Counted from the first letter of the stretch, positions 21,484-29,882 are shown. The stretch is DNA of 32,409 nucleotides from Candidatus Aminicenantota bacterium (GCA_017883285.1 JADGNV010000123.1:1-32409), one strand, 5' to 3'. Notes: generated by a model not told the origin, from the sequence alone. Translations and numbers: made by a program.

Positions 21484-21591
21484 GCATAGAACCGTAGGTT
21501 ACTTATCGAAACCAACGGTACCTCTTTCAACTCTCTTCCTTTCAGAGGGAGGCGAACCCATCAAGTCATATCCTTAATTCGCCTCCCTTTT
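21484..21591 (+). ncRNA. Predicted sigma-54-dependent small RNA, about 108 nt
   Basis: The RNA would start at G21484 and end in an intrinsic terminator. A 5' hairpin at 21491-21519 pairs ACCGTAGGTT with AACCAACGGT (9 of 10 pairs, 9-base loop). A pyrimidine-rich single-stranded stretch at 21520-21543 follows. It contains TCCTTTC (21537-21543), the exact complement of GAAAGGA. That motif is in the ribosome binding site of the receiver gene and resembles other Shine-Dalgarno sequences here, so base pairing with mRNA leaders is possible. The terminator forms the 3' end. This is the layout of trans-acting regulatory RNAs such as sigma-54-driven Qrr RNAs, but no sequence likeness to any known family was recognised. 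Confidence 0.6.
21546..21591 (+). terminator. Strong intrinsic terminator of the small RNA
   Basis: GGGAGGCGAA (21547-21556) pairs perfectly with TTCGCCTCCC (21578-21587), plus one A-T pair at the base (21546-21588). TTTT follows. The 21-base loop is longer than usual and could be exposed for pairing. Confidence 0.8.
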
Positions 21592-21603
21592 CGCCTTTCC
21601 CCC

Positions 21604-21632
21604 TTGACAGCCGCCGTTTCTTGAAATATGAT
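21604..21632 (+). promoter_or_regulatory. Sigma-70 promoter of the MerR-radical SAM operon
   Basis: A perfect TTGACA (21604-21609) and TATGAT (21627-21632) are separated by exactly 17 bp. The start is near 21639, inside the first arm of an inverted repeat. It lies 13 bp after the small RNA terminator. Confidence 0.82.
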
Positions 21633-21638
21633 TCTATG

Positions 21639-21675
21639 CGTACATGATATATAACAAATAATATGAACATATACG
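21639..21675. promoter_or_regulatory. Possible autoregulatory operator of the MerR-like gene
   Basis: CGTACATG (21639-21646) and CATATACG (21668-21675) form an inverted repeat with one mismatch, in an AT-rich leader unlike its GC-rich surroundings. The position at and just after the start point would suit repression. MerR proteins more often bind between -35 and -10. Confidence 0.35.
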
Positions 21676-21687
21676 TAAAGGTGCAAT

Positions 21688-22410
21688 ATGAACAGTGATG
21701 TCTTCACCAAGGCGGACCTCCTCCGGAGGAACGGGGTTCCGGAAGGCGACCTCGACGTCTGGCTGAAAGAGAAAATCGTCCGGCCGGCCGGATACACCGA
21801 CGACAAGGAACCGCTGTTCGCGGCCGATGCGTTGGAGAGGATCGAACACGTCCGCAAGCTAGCGGACCTCGGCTACGGCCTGTCCGACATCCAGAAAATC
21901 ATGAAGAAGGTGGGGCTGCCGAAGGACAAGTCCGGCAAGAAAGGGGGGCCCGAAAAGGACCCCTACTTCACCGTGGGCCACCTCGCCGACCGCTCGGGCG
22001 TCAGCCCCCGGACGATCAAGCACTGGGAGGACAAGGGGATCATCGAGCCCGACATGCGGACTGAGGGAGGGTTCCGGCTCTATTCGGAATCCTACGTCTA
22101 CCTCTGCCAGCTCATCCGCGACCTTCAGCTCTTCGGCTACACGCTCGACGAGATCAAGGCCGTCTCCGACGACGTGCGCAGCCTGATGGCCATGGAAGCC
22201 GGCCCCGAGGCGTTTCCGAAGCCCGAGGTCGAGAGCCGCCTCGCGGCCATGCTCGGCCAGATCCAGTCCCTGTTCGAGAAGATGAAGCTCCTGCGGGAAG
22301 GCGTTGACCGCTGGGAGGACCTGCTCAAAAAAAAGAAAAAGGATATCCTGGCCCTGAAGGCCAGGACCCAGAAGCGACCGGACCCGCCCCCAGGAGAATC
22401 CGATGCCTAA
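21688..22410 (+). CDS. Regulator with two tandem MerR-type DNA-binding domains
   Basis: 240 residues. Residues about 5-70 form a divergent MerR-like winged helix (KADLLRRNGVPEGDLDVWLKE, ending IEHVRKLADLGYGLSDIQKIM). A Lys/Gly-rich linker (about 71-88) leads to a second, more typical MerR domain at about 90-160 (FTVGHLADRSGVSPRTIKHWEDKGIIEPD, then GGFRLYSESYVYLCQLIRDLQLFGYTLDEIK). Residues about 175-230 are probably a dimerising coiled coil with a basic tail. No cysteine metal site or cobalamin-binding domain is visible, so any effector is unknown. AAGGTG precedes the ATG. Its end overlaps the radical SAM start by 8 bases (ATGCCTAA). Confidence 0.82.
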   Translation: MNSDVFTKADLLRRNGVPEGDLDVWLKEKIVRPAGYTDDKEPLFAADALERIEHVRKLADLGYGLSDIQKIMKKVGLPKDKSGKKGGPEKDPYFTVGHLADRSGVSPRTIKHWEDKGIIEPDMRTEGGFRLYSESYVYLCQLIRDLQLFGYTLDEIKAVSDDVRSLMAMEAGPEAFPKPEVESRLAAMLGQIQSLFEKMKLLREGVDRWEDLLKKKKKDILALKARTQKRPDPPPGESDA

Positions 22411-23836
22411 GATCGTCTTCATCGAGCCCCAGGCCCCGAACCTCCACATTTTCTCCCATTTTCCCCTGCCCCGGCTGGGCGGGTTGATCCTGGGGACGAT
22501 AATGAAGGAGCGCGGCTGGGAGGTCGAGCTCTTCGTCGAGGAGCTGCGGAAGATCGACTACGACGTCGTGGCCGCGGCCGACCTCGTCGGCATCTCGACG
22601 ATCACATCCACCGCCCCGCGGGCCTACGCCATCGCCGACCGGGTGCGGGCCATGGGCATCCCCGTCCTCATGGGCGGCCCGCACGTGACGTTCATGGCCG
22701 AGGAGGCCCTGGAGCACGCGGACTTCGTCGTCCGGGGCGAAGGGGAAGCGGCCCTCTCGGAATTCGTCGACGCCTGGGAGACGGGCGGAGGCTGGTCCGG
22801 AATCGCCAACCTCTCTTATCGGGAGGACGGGAGCTCGGTCAACAATCCGATCCGGCCCGCCGCGGGCGACCTTGACCGGAACCCTTATCCCGATTTCTCC
22901 CTCCTCAAGCCCGACCCCGGCCGGGCGCGGACGCTGCGGACCATTCCCGTCCAGACCTCGCGCGGCTGCCCGTTCGACTGCTCCTTCTGCTCCGTCACCG
23001 GCATGTTCGGCAAATCGTATCGCTTCCGGTCGACGGAGAACATCATCGCCGAGCTCCGCAAGTACAACGACCGCCGGAACTCGATCTTCTTTTACGACGA
23101 CAACTTCGCCGCCCATCGGCCCCGGACGAAGGAGCTCCTCGAGGCCATGATCCGCGAGCGGTTCGCGTTCACCTGGACGACCCAGGTCCGGGCCGACATC
23201 GCCCGCGACATCGAGCTCGTCCGCTTGATGAAGAAGGCCGGCTGCCACACGGTTTACGTCGGCTTCGAGTCGGTCAATCCCCGGAGCCTGGCAGACATGA
23301 AGAAGCGGCAGACCGTGGCCGAGATCGACCTGGCGGTCAAGGTCCTCCGCCGCCAGGGGATCAAGATCCACGGGATGTTCGTTCTCGGGTTCGACGGGGA
23401 CGACTGGGCCTCGGTCAAGAAGACGGTCAAGTTCGCGACCAAGGCCCGCCTGGCCACGACCCAGTTCCTCATCCTCACGCCCCTGCCCGGGTCGGAGTTC
23501 TACGAGAAGATGTGCACCGAAAAGCGGATCGCCTTCCGCGACTGGTCGCTTTACGACGCCCATCACGTCGTTTTCCGGCCGGCCGGCTTCACCCTGTTCG
23601 ACCTGCAGAAAGCCCAGCTCTTCTGCCACAAGAAGTTCTACTCCCTGAAGCAAACCGTGCGGAAGATCTTCGCCCGTGAATGGCTGAGCGTCGGAGTCGC
23701 CCACTACGCCCGGAAATTGAACCGGACCTGGAAAAAGCGCAACCGGACGTTTCTCCGGGTCGTGGCTCTCCTCCGGCCCAGGAAGGAAACCGAGATCTCG
23801 GTGGATTACCGGGAGAAGATCTCCCTGGAGCGTTGA
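22403..23836 (+). CDS. B12-binding domain radical SAM protein
   Basis: 477 residues. The N-terminal roughly 140 residues look like a cobalamin-binding Rossmann domain (LVGISTITSTAPRAYAIADRVRAMGIPVLMGGPHVTFMAEEAL, HADFVVRGEGE). The radical SAM core has the cluster motif C189-x3-C193-x2-C196 in SRGCPFDCSFCSV, and later VYVGFESVNP and IHGMFVLGFDGDD, typical of BchE-like enzymes. The DxHxxG cobalamin loop is not present, so B12 may not be bound. Such enzymes methylate or rearrange lipids, pigments or antibiotics. The C-terminus (about 400-477) is basic and may be membrane associated. Translation is coupled to the double MerR regulator, which presumably controls it. Confidence 0.86.
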   Translation: MPKIVFIEPQAPNLHIFSHFPLPRLGGLILGTIMKERGWEVELFVEELRKIDYDVVAAADLVGISTITSTAPRAYAIADRVRAMGIPVLMGGPHVTFMAEEALEHADFVVRGEGEAALSEFVDAWETGGGWSGIANLSYREDGSSVNNPIRPAAGDLDRNPYPDFSLLKPDPGRARTLRTIPVQTSRGCPFDCSFCSVTGMFGKSYRFRSTENIIAELRKYNDRRNSIFFYDDNFAAHRPRTKELLEAMIRERFAFTWTTQVRADIARDIELVRLMKKAGCHTVYVGFESVNPRSLADMKKRQTVAEIDLAVKVLRRQGIKIHGMFVLGFDGDDWASVKKTVKFATKARLATTQFLILTPLPGSEFYEKMCTEKRIAFRDWSLYDAHHVVFRPAGFTLFDLQKAQLFCHKKFYSLKQTVRKIFAREWLSVGVAHYARKLNRTWKKRNRTFLRVVALLRPRKETEISVDYREKISLER

Positions 23837-23880
23837 CGGGCGGCGCGATGTCCCCGGGTGCGGCGTCCTGAAAAATTCCT

Positions 23881-23909
23881 TTGTATTTCCTTCCGGAGTG
23901 TGGTTAACT
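23881..23909 (+). promoter_or_regulatory. Possible sigma-70 promoter of the PpiC lipoprotein gene
   Basis: TTGTAT (23881-23886) and TTAACT (23904-23909) are 17 bp apart. The expected leader is about 32 bases and holds AAGGAG. Confidence 0.42.
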
Positions 23910-23947
23910 ACCGCCCTGCGTTGAAGTTATGTGAAGGAGACCCATCC

Positions 23948-24967
23948 GTGAAAAAAATCCTGACCCTCGGATTCATCGCCGCGTTCGCCTTGGCCGGCTG
24001 TTCTTCGAAGAAGGAGGCCTCGACCAAGCTCGCCGCCGGGACCGCCGCCTACGACCTGGCCAAGGAGCTGATGAAGACTCTCCCGGCCCTCGATCCCGAA
24101 AAACCCCTGGCCCTGGTCACGTCCCGGAATTTCGACGTCACCGCCGCCGATGCGATCAAGTTCCTTCAAGACCAGCTCGGCGCGGGCGTGACCCAGCTCA
24201 AGACGCTCGACGCCGCCAAGCTGAAGAACGCCCTCGAGCGAAGCGCTCTCCAGCTCGGAGAGCGGAAACTCCTCCTCGAGGCGGCCACGGAGGCCAAGAG
24301 CGTCGCCACGCCCGAAGAGGTGAAGGCCGCCATGGACGCCCAATACGCCCAGGCGGGTGGGGAAGCCCAGTTCGCCGAGATGCTCAAAGGCCGCGGCATG
24401 GACCTCGCGTTCGTCAAGGCCAGCATCGCCGAAGACGCGAAAATCCAGAAATATCTCCAGGGCCACCTGAATGCCGCCGCCCAGGTGACGGAGGCGGACG
24501 TCAAGAAAGCCTATGCCGAGGACAAGACGGCCACGGTCCGGCACATCCTCCTTCTGACCAAGGACAAAACGTCCGCTGAGAAGGCGGAGATCCGGAAGAA
24601 GATGGACGGAATCCTGACCCGGGCGAAAAAGGGCGACGACTTTGCCGCCCTGGCCAAGGAGTTCACCGAGGACCCCGGCTCCAAGGAGACCGGCGGGCTC
24701 TACGAAGACTTCATCCGCGGTCGGATGGTGAAGGCGTTTGAAGACGCCGCCTTCTCGGTTCCCGTGGGCCAGATCAGCGATATCATCGAGACCGAGTACG
24801 GCTACCACATCCTCAAGGTGGAAGGCCGGAAGAAGGAAACGCAGCCGTTCGAGGAGACCAAGGCCCAGCTTGAAAGCCAGCTGAAGGAACGGAAGCAGGC
24901 CGCGGCGTTCGAAGTGCTCCTCACAGGCCTGAAGGACAAGGCCAACTTCAAGGTCCGGAGCCTGTAG
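23948..24967 (+). CDS. PpiC/SurA-type peptidyl-prolyl isomerase lipoprotein
   Basis: 339 residues. The signal peptide ends in a good lipobox (ALAGC, Cys18). Residues about 65-190 are helical and resemble the SurA/PrsA chaperone part. The parvulin domain covers about residues 195-295: VRHILLLTKDK, FAALAKEFTEDPGSKETGGLYEDFIRGRMVKAFEDAAFSVPVGQISDIIETEYGYHILKVEGRK. This domain isomerises proline bonds and helps outer-membrane or secreted proteins fold. The start is GTG at 23948, with AAGGAG 8 bases upstream; upstream in-frame starts lack a site. It ends 9 bp from a convergent lipoprotein gene. Confidence 0.9.
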   Translation: MKKILTLGFIAAFALAGCSSKKEASTKLAAGTAAYDLAKELMKTLPALDPEKPLALVTSRNFDVTAADAIKFLQDQLGAGVTQLKTLDAAKLKNALERSALQLGERKLLLEAATEAKSVATPEEVKAAMDAQYAQAGGEAQFAEMLKGRGMDLAFVKASIAEDAKIQKYLQGHLNAAAQVTEADVKKAYAEDKTATVRHILLLTKDKTSAEKAEIRKKMDGILTRAKKGDDFAALAKEFTEDPGSKETGGLYEDFIRGRMVKAFEDAAFSVPVGQISDIIETEYGYHILKVEGRKKETQPFEETKAQLESQLKERKQAAAFEVLLTGLKDKANFKVRSL

Positions 24968-24976
24968 CCGGGCGGT

Positions 24977-25378
24977 TCAGTAGCCCCAGAACTCGACCTC
25001 GGCCCGGCGGGCCGTCTTGATCAGACTCCGGTAGCGGAAATCGATCCTCCGGATCCGGCGCGCCCCGCCGGGCAGGTCGAAGACCTGGCTGTCCCGGTTG
25101 GCGATGAACTTGCCCCTGTAGTCGATCTCGAAGTCGGCGCCGTTCTCGAACGCGATCCGGATGCCGTAGATCTCGAGGTCGTTCATCCGCACGACGACCA
25201 TAAGGCGGCGGAGGGGTCTGGTGCCGGTGGGGAACACGAGCGTATCGCGCTCGACCGCGAAATTCACCTGGCGCCGGCCGAGGAACTCGCCTCCGGCCGG
25301 CACGAGGCGGGGCATGCAGGCCGCGAGCGTCAGTCCGATCAGACCCAACAGGATGAGCCGGATGATGGCTTTTCTCAT
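24977..25378 (-). CDS. Small DUF2541-like lipoprotein
   Basis: 133 residues. The signal peptide ends in LTLAAC (Cys21). The remainder is a predicted all-beta domain: LGRRQVNFAVERDTLVF, RRLMVVVRMNDLEIYGIRIAFENGADFEIDYRG, FDLPGGARRIRRIDFRYRS. This strand pattern is like DUF2541 proteins (Escherichia coli YaaI type), whose function is unknown. The match is from memory and moderate. GGAGG lies 4 bases before the ATG at 25378. The open frame continues far upstream through the next gene's antisense strand; the promoter and ribosome site fix the true start. Confidence 0.72.
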   Translation of the reverse strand: MRKAIIRLILLGLIGLTLAACMPRLVPAGGEFLGRRQVNFAVERDTLVFPTGTRPLRRLMVVVRMNDLEIYGIRIAFENGADFEIDYRGKFIANRDSQVFDLPGGARRIRRIDFRYRSLIKTARRAEVEFWGY

Positions 25379-25414
25379 GAAACCTCCAGCGGAACGTCCG
25401 TCGACGATGCCCGA

Positions 25415-25443
25415 ATTATGGCACAATCCGGAAGGCGTGTAAA
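25415..25443 (-). promoter_or_regulatory. Sigma-70 promoter of the small lipoprotein gene
   Basis: On the minus strand TTTACA (25443-25438) and CATAAT (25420-25415) are separated by exactly 17 bp, with TGC before the -10. The leader is about 30 bases. Confidence 0.6.
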
Positions 25444-25458
25444 ATCCCGGCGTCCGGT

Positions 25459-25488
25459 TTGCAAAGGCGGCCGGAATTTCTATATAAT
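25459..25488 (+). promoter_or_regulatory. Sigma-70 promoter of the sortilin-like gene
   Basis: TTGCAA (25459-25464) and a perfect TATAAT (25483-25488) are 18 bp apart. The divergent lipoprotein promoter lies 15 bp away, so both could share one regulator. Confidence 0.58.
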
Positions 25489-25525
25489 TCGGCCCGTCAT
25501 TCCCAAATCCCCAAGGAGGTCTGCA

Positions 25526-28500
25526 TTGAGCGTTAAAGCGCGCAGGATCATCCGTTTCACCGTCCTGGCGGCGTTCGCCCTGGCCTTGTCCGGCCCGTTC
25601 TTCTCCCAGAGCGCCGGCACCGACGCGAAGCTGATCAAGGACCTGAAGTGGCGGAACATCGGCCCGGCGAACATGACCGGCCGCATCTCGGCCTTCGACG
25701 CCCTCGACAAGGACTTCACCCAGGTCCTCATCGGCGGCGCATCGGGCGGCGTCTGGAAGTCCGTGAACGCCGGAACGACCTGGGAGCCCATCTTCGAAAA
25801 GTACGGCACCTCGTCCATCGGCGACGTGGCCTTCTTCCAGAAGGACCCGAACATCATCTGGGTCGGCACGGGCGAGGAATGCGTCCGGAACAGCGTCGAA
25901 TGGGGCGACGGCGTCTACAAGTCCGTCGACGGCGGCAAGACGTTCACCCGCATGGGCCTGGAGAACACCCAGACCATCGCCAAGGTCCTTCCCCATCCGA
26001 GCGACCCTGACATCTGCTACGTGTCCGCAGCCGGGCATCCCTGGGGTTACACCGGGGACCGCGGCCTGTTCAAGACGGCCGACGGCGGCAAGACCTGGCA
26101 GAAGCTCCTCGGCGGCCTCCCGAACGACGGCAAGGCGGGGGCGATGGACCTGGTGATGGACCCGACGAACCCCGACATCCTCTACGTTACGTTCTGGCAG
26201 CGGCTCCGCCAGCCGTGGCGATTCGATTCCGGCGGCCCGGGCGGCGGCATCTTCAAGACGACCGACGCCGGCAAGACCTGGAAGCGGCTGACCAAGGGCC
26301 TTCCCACGGGCGATCTTGGCCGGATCGGCATCGCCATCGGCCAGACCAATCCCAAGGTCCTGGCGGCCGTCGTCGAGGCGGGCTTCCATCCCGCGCGGCA
26401 GACCAGCACACCGGAGGGCATGAAGGACAATCCCGACTATAAGGACATGACGAAGTTCGGGTCGGGGATCTACCGGTCCGAGGACGGCGGCGAGACCTGG
26501 ATGTTCATGAACCGGACGAACAGCCGGCCGTTCTACTACAGCCACATCTTCATCAATCCGTCCGACGACAAGCTCGTCTATTACATGTCGGAAAACATCC
26601 AGTATTCCGAGGACGGCGGCCGGACGCTCAAGACCATCCCCGGCCTCCACCCCGACTTCCACGCCATGTGGATCGATCCCACCAACAAGAACCGGTTCTA
26701 CGTCGGCCAGGACGGCGGCGCGGCCCTGACCCACGACCACGGCAAGACCTGGATCTACTACGACAACTTGGCCTTCTCCCAGTTCTACGCCGTGAGCGCC
26801 GACATGCGCGACCCGTACTACGTCTACGGCGGCCTCCAGGACAACGGAACCTGGGGCGGCCCCTCGATGAGCCGCGAAGGCGCGATCCTGACCGACTTCT
26901 GGTTCAACGTGGGCGGCGGCGACGGGTTCCACACCCAGAACGATCCCTCGGATTGGCGGACGCTCTACGGCGAAAGCCAAGGCGGCTCGGTCCAGCGGAC
27001 GAACGTCGAGACCCGGGAGAGCCGGTCCATCCGTCCGACGCAGACGAATATCATCAATTACAAGGAATTCTTCCCCAACGCCCCCGCTCCCGCGGCGGCG
27101 CAGCAGGGCGGCCAGCGCGGCCAACGGGCCGGCCAGGCGGCCCAGCCACCGGCCCAAGTCCAAGCGGGCCAGCGCGGCCAGGCCGGCGCCATGGGCGGTC
27201 CGGCGGTCGGCGGCCAGCGGGGAGGCGGCCCGTTCCGCTTCAACTGGAGCACCCCGATCCTCCTCTCGGCGCACAACTCCCGGATCGTCTATTTCGCCGG
27301 GAACCACCTCTTCAAGTCGCTCGACCGGGGCGACCACTGGATGATTGTCAGCCCCGACCTGACGACCAACAACCCCGACAAGAACAAGCCGAGCGGCGGA
27401 CTGACCATCGAGAACACCGGCGCCGAGACGCACTGCACGATCATCACGATCGCCGAATCCCCGATCACACCCGGCCTGCTCTGGGTGGGGACCGACGACG
27501 GCAACGTCCAGGTGACCCGGAACGGGGGCGTGACGTGGACCAACGTCCGGCCGGCCGTAATCGGTGTCCCGGCGAACACGTGGGTGAGCCGGGTCGAGGC
27601 CTCGCATTTCGACGAGGGGACCTGCTACCTGACCTTCGACGGGCACCGGAGCGACGACGTCAAGCCCTACGTCTTCAAGACGGCGGACTACGGCAAGACC
27701 TGGACCAACATCGCGGCCAACCTACCCAACGGCGGGCCCGTGTACGTCATCCGGGAGGACCCCAAGAACAAGAACCTTCTCTTCGTCGGAACGCAGTTCG
27801 CCGTGTTCTTCTCCCTCAACGTCGGCAAGTCCTGGACGAACCTGTCGCTCAACGCGCCGACCATGGCCTTCCATGATCTCCTCATCCATCCCCGGGACAA
27901 CGACCTGATCGCGGCGACGCACAGCCGGGGCCTCTGGATCCTGGACGACATCTCGGCCCTCGAGCAGGCGAGCGACACCGTGTTGAGCGGGGATGCGTTC
28001 CTCTTCGCGAACAACCGGCCGGCCACGCGCTGGCTGCGCATCGCGCGGGGCGGCTACAGTCGCGGAAACCTCTATTTCCGGGGCGAGAACCCCCCGACCG
28101 GGGCGCTCCTCCATTACTACCTGAAGGACAAGCCGGCCGGACCGGTGACGATCGAGATCACGGACGTGACCGGCCAGCAGAAGACCACCTACACGATCGA
28201 CAACCCCAAGACCGGGATCAACCGGATCATCTGGGACTTCCGCTTCGACCCGGCCCCGAACATGGTCCAGGGGGCGATCAACTCCATCAAGTCCCAGCTC
28301 CAGCTGCTGACCACCCGGGGCGAGCTGAACGACGAACAGAGGGCGTCCGTGCAGGAGGGGCTCAAGCAGATCGATGCGGCCGGCACGAACTACCGCAAAG
28401 TCCAGGAAATCCAGCAGGGCGTCATGGCCCAGTTCGGCGGCGGGGCGGGCTTTGGCGGCGGCGGCGGCGGACGGGGCGGCGGCATGGGCGCGAACGTCGC

Positions 28501-28597
28501 GGAACCCGGCGTCTACGCCGTGAAGATGACGGTCGGCGGGAAGACCCTGACCGGCAAAATTACGATCCGCCAGGACCCGATGCTCGTCGGAAATTAA
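25526..28597 (+). CDS. Large secreted sortilin/VPS10-like BNR repeat protein
   Basis: 1023 residues. A signal peptide (about 1-28) precedes a series of beta-propeller repeats with Asp-box/BNR motifs such as SVDGGKTF, TADGGKTWQKLL, TTDAGKTWKRL, SEDGGETWMFM and NGGVTWTNV. They cover roughly residues 40-830. A Gln/Gly/Ala-rich low-complexity insert lies at about 522-570. The C-terminal part has a beta-sandwich region and a Gly-rich run before the end (about 973-991). Proteins of this kind are common and numerous in Aminicenantes-like and Acidobacteria genomes; the ligand or substrate is not known. The start is TTG at 25526, supported by AAGGAGGT 5 bases upstream. Confidence 0.87.
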   Translation: MSVKARRIIRFTVLAAFALALSGPFFSQSAGTDAKLIKDLKWRNIGPANMTGRISAFDALDKDFTQVLIGGASGGVWKSVNAGTTWEPIFEKYGTSSIGDVAFFQKDPNIIWVGTGEECVRNSVEWGDGVYKSVDGGKTFTRMGLENTQTIAKVLPHPSDPDICYVSAAGHPWGYTGDRGLFKTADGGKTWQKLLGGLPNDGKAGAMDLVMDPTNPDILYVTFWQRLRQPWRFDSGGPGGGIFKTTDAGKTWKRLTKGLPTGDLGRIGIAIGQTNPKVLAAVVEAGFHPARQTSTPEGMKDNPDYKDMTKFGSGIYRSEDGGETWMFMNRTNSRPFYYSHIFINPSDDKLVYYMSENIQYSEDGGRTLKTIPGLHPDFHAMWIDPTNKNRFYVGQDGGAALTHDHGKTWIYYDNLAFSQFYAVSADMRDPYYVYGGLQDNGTWGGPSMSREGAILTDFWFNVGGGDGFHTQNDPSDWRTLYGESQGGSVQRTNVETRESRSIRPTQTNIINYKEFFPNAPAPAAAQQGGQRGQRAGQAAQPPAQVQAGQRGQAGAMGGPAVGGQRGGGPFRFNWSTPILLSAHNSRIVYFAGNHLFKSLDRGDHWMIVSPDLTTNNPDKNKPSGGLTIENTGAETHCTIITIAESPITPGLLWVGTDDGNVQVTRNGGVTWTNVRPAVIGVPANTWVSRVEASHFDEGTCYLTFDGHRSDDVKPYVFKTADYGKTWTNIAANLPNGGPVYVIREDPKNKNLLFVGTQFAVFFSLNVGKSWTNLSLNAPTMAFHDLLIHPRDNDLIAATHSRGLWILDDISALEQASDTVLSGDAFLFANNRPATRWLRIARGGYSRGNLYFRGENPPTGALLHYYLKDKPAGPVTIEITDVTGQQKTTYTIDNPKTGINRIIWDFRFDPAPNMVQGAINSIKSQLQLLTTRGELNDEQRASVQEGLKQIDAAGTNYRKVQEIQQGVMAQFGGGAGFGGGGGGRGGGMGANVAEPGVYAVKMTVGGKTLTGKITIRQDPMLVGN

Positions 28598-28616
28598 GCG
28601 GAAACGGATTTTTCTG

Positions 28617-28661
28617 CCCCGTCCTCCGGCGCGCTTTCGCGCCGCGGGACGGGGTTTTTTT
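28617..28661 (+). terminator. Intrinsic terminator of the sortilin-like gene
   Basis: CCCCGTCC (28617-28624) pairs with GGACGGGG (28647-28654), with a second inner GC-rich stem around CTTT. Seven T residues follow (28655-28661). Its T-run runs into the stop codon of the convergent DUF362 gene. Confidence 0.88.
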
Positions 28662-29775
28662 ATGCACCCGGTCCGAGGCAGCCTTTGTCCCGATAGGCCT
28701 GGAACAGACGGCCCCATTCCGAATCGGTCAGCCACTTCTTGTAGATCCGTCCTTCCTTGAGCGGCCAGTGGATGACGTCGTGGTAGAAGAAGGAATAGAA
28801 ATTGCCTAGATAAAGGATCGGCGGCCGGGTCAGCAACTTTTGCAGAACACGCGTCGGCCCGAACCAGGTGACCCAGCCAGCGAACCGGTGGAAGGACGCG
28901 CCCACTTTGAAGCCCCAGTTTTCCGCGGCGGCACTGGGATCGCCCACGATCTCGATCTCCTCGGGGCGGCCGATTCCGAGCCCCGCTTCGTGGGCCAGGC
29001 GGATGTAAGGGATGGCCATCGGATCGAACCCCATCATTTTGGAGGCGACGGCGTCGATGGCCACCTGATCCCGGGACGCGAGGAGGACGTCTTTTCGCAC
29101 GGGCTTCATCACCCGCGGCCCCGGCCCGTTGCCGGCCGTCGTGCCGTCCATGAGGCAGAACAGGCCCGGATGGATCTCCTTCTGGATGGCCAGGAGGTCG
29201 ACGAGCGTTTCGTGGATGTGGGTGTGGGTCTGGTGGCGCTTGTGGCTCAGCAGCCCGCCGAAGGCATTCTTCATGGCCCCGGTCGTCGTCGTATAGATGT
29301 GGCACTTGGTCGTGGGCAAGTGGACGATGTTCCGGCCGATGAAGTAATCGGGAATGGGGACGCATTCGCCGTAGATCTTGTCCAGGACGAGCATCTTCGC
29401 CTTCGGCCGATAAGGGGTCCAGCGCATGTCCTCGTCGCGGAAATTGAACAGGACCGGGATCTCGTAGGCTTTGAAGATCGGCTTGTAACCGTTCAGGTCC
29501 TCGCCCTTGAAGGCGTCGGTGACCTCGGTCTTGTTCTGGACGCAGGTGATTCGGTCGAATCCGCTTTTCTTCAGGGCCTGGATCGTCCCCTCGAGCTGCC
29601 AGGGCGTGGTATTGGCCGAAGGGAACGGGTAGTGCCAGCTGATGTTGTCCTTGAGGATCGTCGGGGCGCTTCGATCCAAGGCCGCGGCCCCGCCGCCCAG
29701 CTCGAAGGCGCGGACGACGTCCGCCAGGACCGTCGCGGGTTTCGTCCGCAGGACCGCGACCTTCGCTTTGCTCAT
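28660..29775 (-). CDS. DUF362 domain protein
   Basis: 371 residues. It starts with KVAVLRTKPATVLADVVRAFELGG. The body contains HLPTTKCHIYTTTTGAMKNAFGGLL and DQVAIDAVASKMMGFDP, which are strong DUF362 signatures. The C-terminal half lacks the ferredoxin-type cysteine clusters found in some DUF362 proteins. Its function is not settled; members are often found with redox or sulfur genes. The ATG at 29775 has AGGAG 10 bases upstream. It runs into the terminator of the facing gene, so the 3' ends may overlap. It probably forms its own transcript, since a promoter lies between it and the protease gene. Confidence 0.85.
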   Translation of the reverse strand: MSKAKVAVLRTKPATVLADVVRAFELGGGAAALDRSAPTILKDNISWHYPFPSANTTPWQLEGTIQALKKSGFDRITCVQNKTEVTDAFKGEDLNGYKPIFKAYEIPVLFNFRDEDMRWTPYRPKAKMLVLDKIYGECVPIPDYFIGRNIVHLPTTKCHIYTTTTGAMKNAFGGLLSHKRHQTHTHIHETLVDLLAIQKEIHPGLFCLMDGTTAGNGPGPRVMKPVRKDVLLASRDQVAIDAVASKMMGFDPMAIPYIRLAHEAGLGIGRPEEIEIVGDPSAAAENWGFKVGASFHRFAGWVTWFGPTRVLQKLLTRPPILYLGNFYSFFYHDVIHWPLKEGRIYKKWLTDSEWGRLFQAYRDKGCLGPGA

Positions 29776-29805
29776 GGGACCGGTTCTCCTCCTTGCTCCG
29801 GAAAA

Positions 29806-29811
29806 ATTATA
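29806..29811 (-). promoter_or_regulatory. -10 element of the DUF362 gene
   Basis: A perfect TATAAT on the minus strand, 30 bases before the start codon. No convincing -35 is seen. Confidence 0.4.
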
Positions 29812-29882
29812 TCGGGAGATCGGTGCCGCGTCCACCCGATCCCGCGTTTCCGGGGCGCGGCGGTTCCCGGAGAGCGCGCTCC

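Noticed and set aside
21476-21577. A 33-codon open frame (ATG to TAA) across the predicted small RNA.
   Set aside because: It has no ribosome binding site, and its ATG lies upstream of the transcription start expected from the sigma-54 promoter. It also ends inside the terminator loop. Ribosome profiling could overturn this.
25419-25434. TGGCAC upstream of the sortilin-like gene, considered as a sigma-54 promoter.
   Set aside because: No GC doublet at -12. The bases belong to the overlapping sigma-70 promoter region of the divergent gene.
25379-27646. A very long minus-strand open frame leading into the small lipoprotein gene.
   Set aside because: It is an antisense shadow of the GC-rich sortilin-like gene. 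The lipoprotein has its own promoter, ribosome binding site and signal peptide from 25378.
28430-28500. Dense GGC repeats near the end of the sortilin-like gene.
   Set aside because: They encode a plain glycine-rich stretch in frame and show no sign of a separate repeat element.
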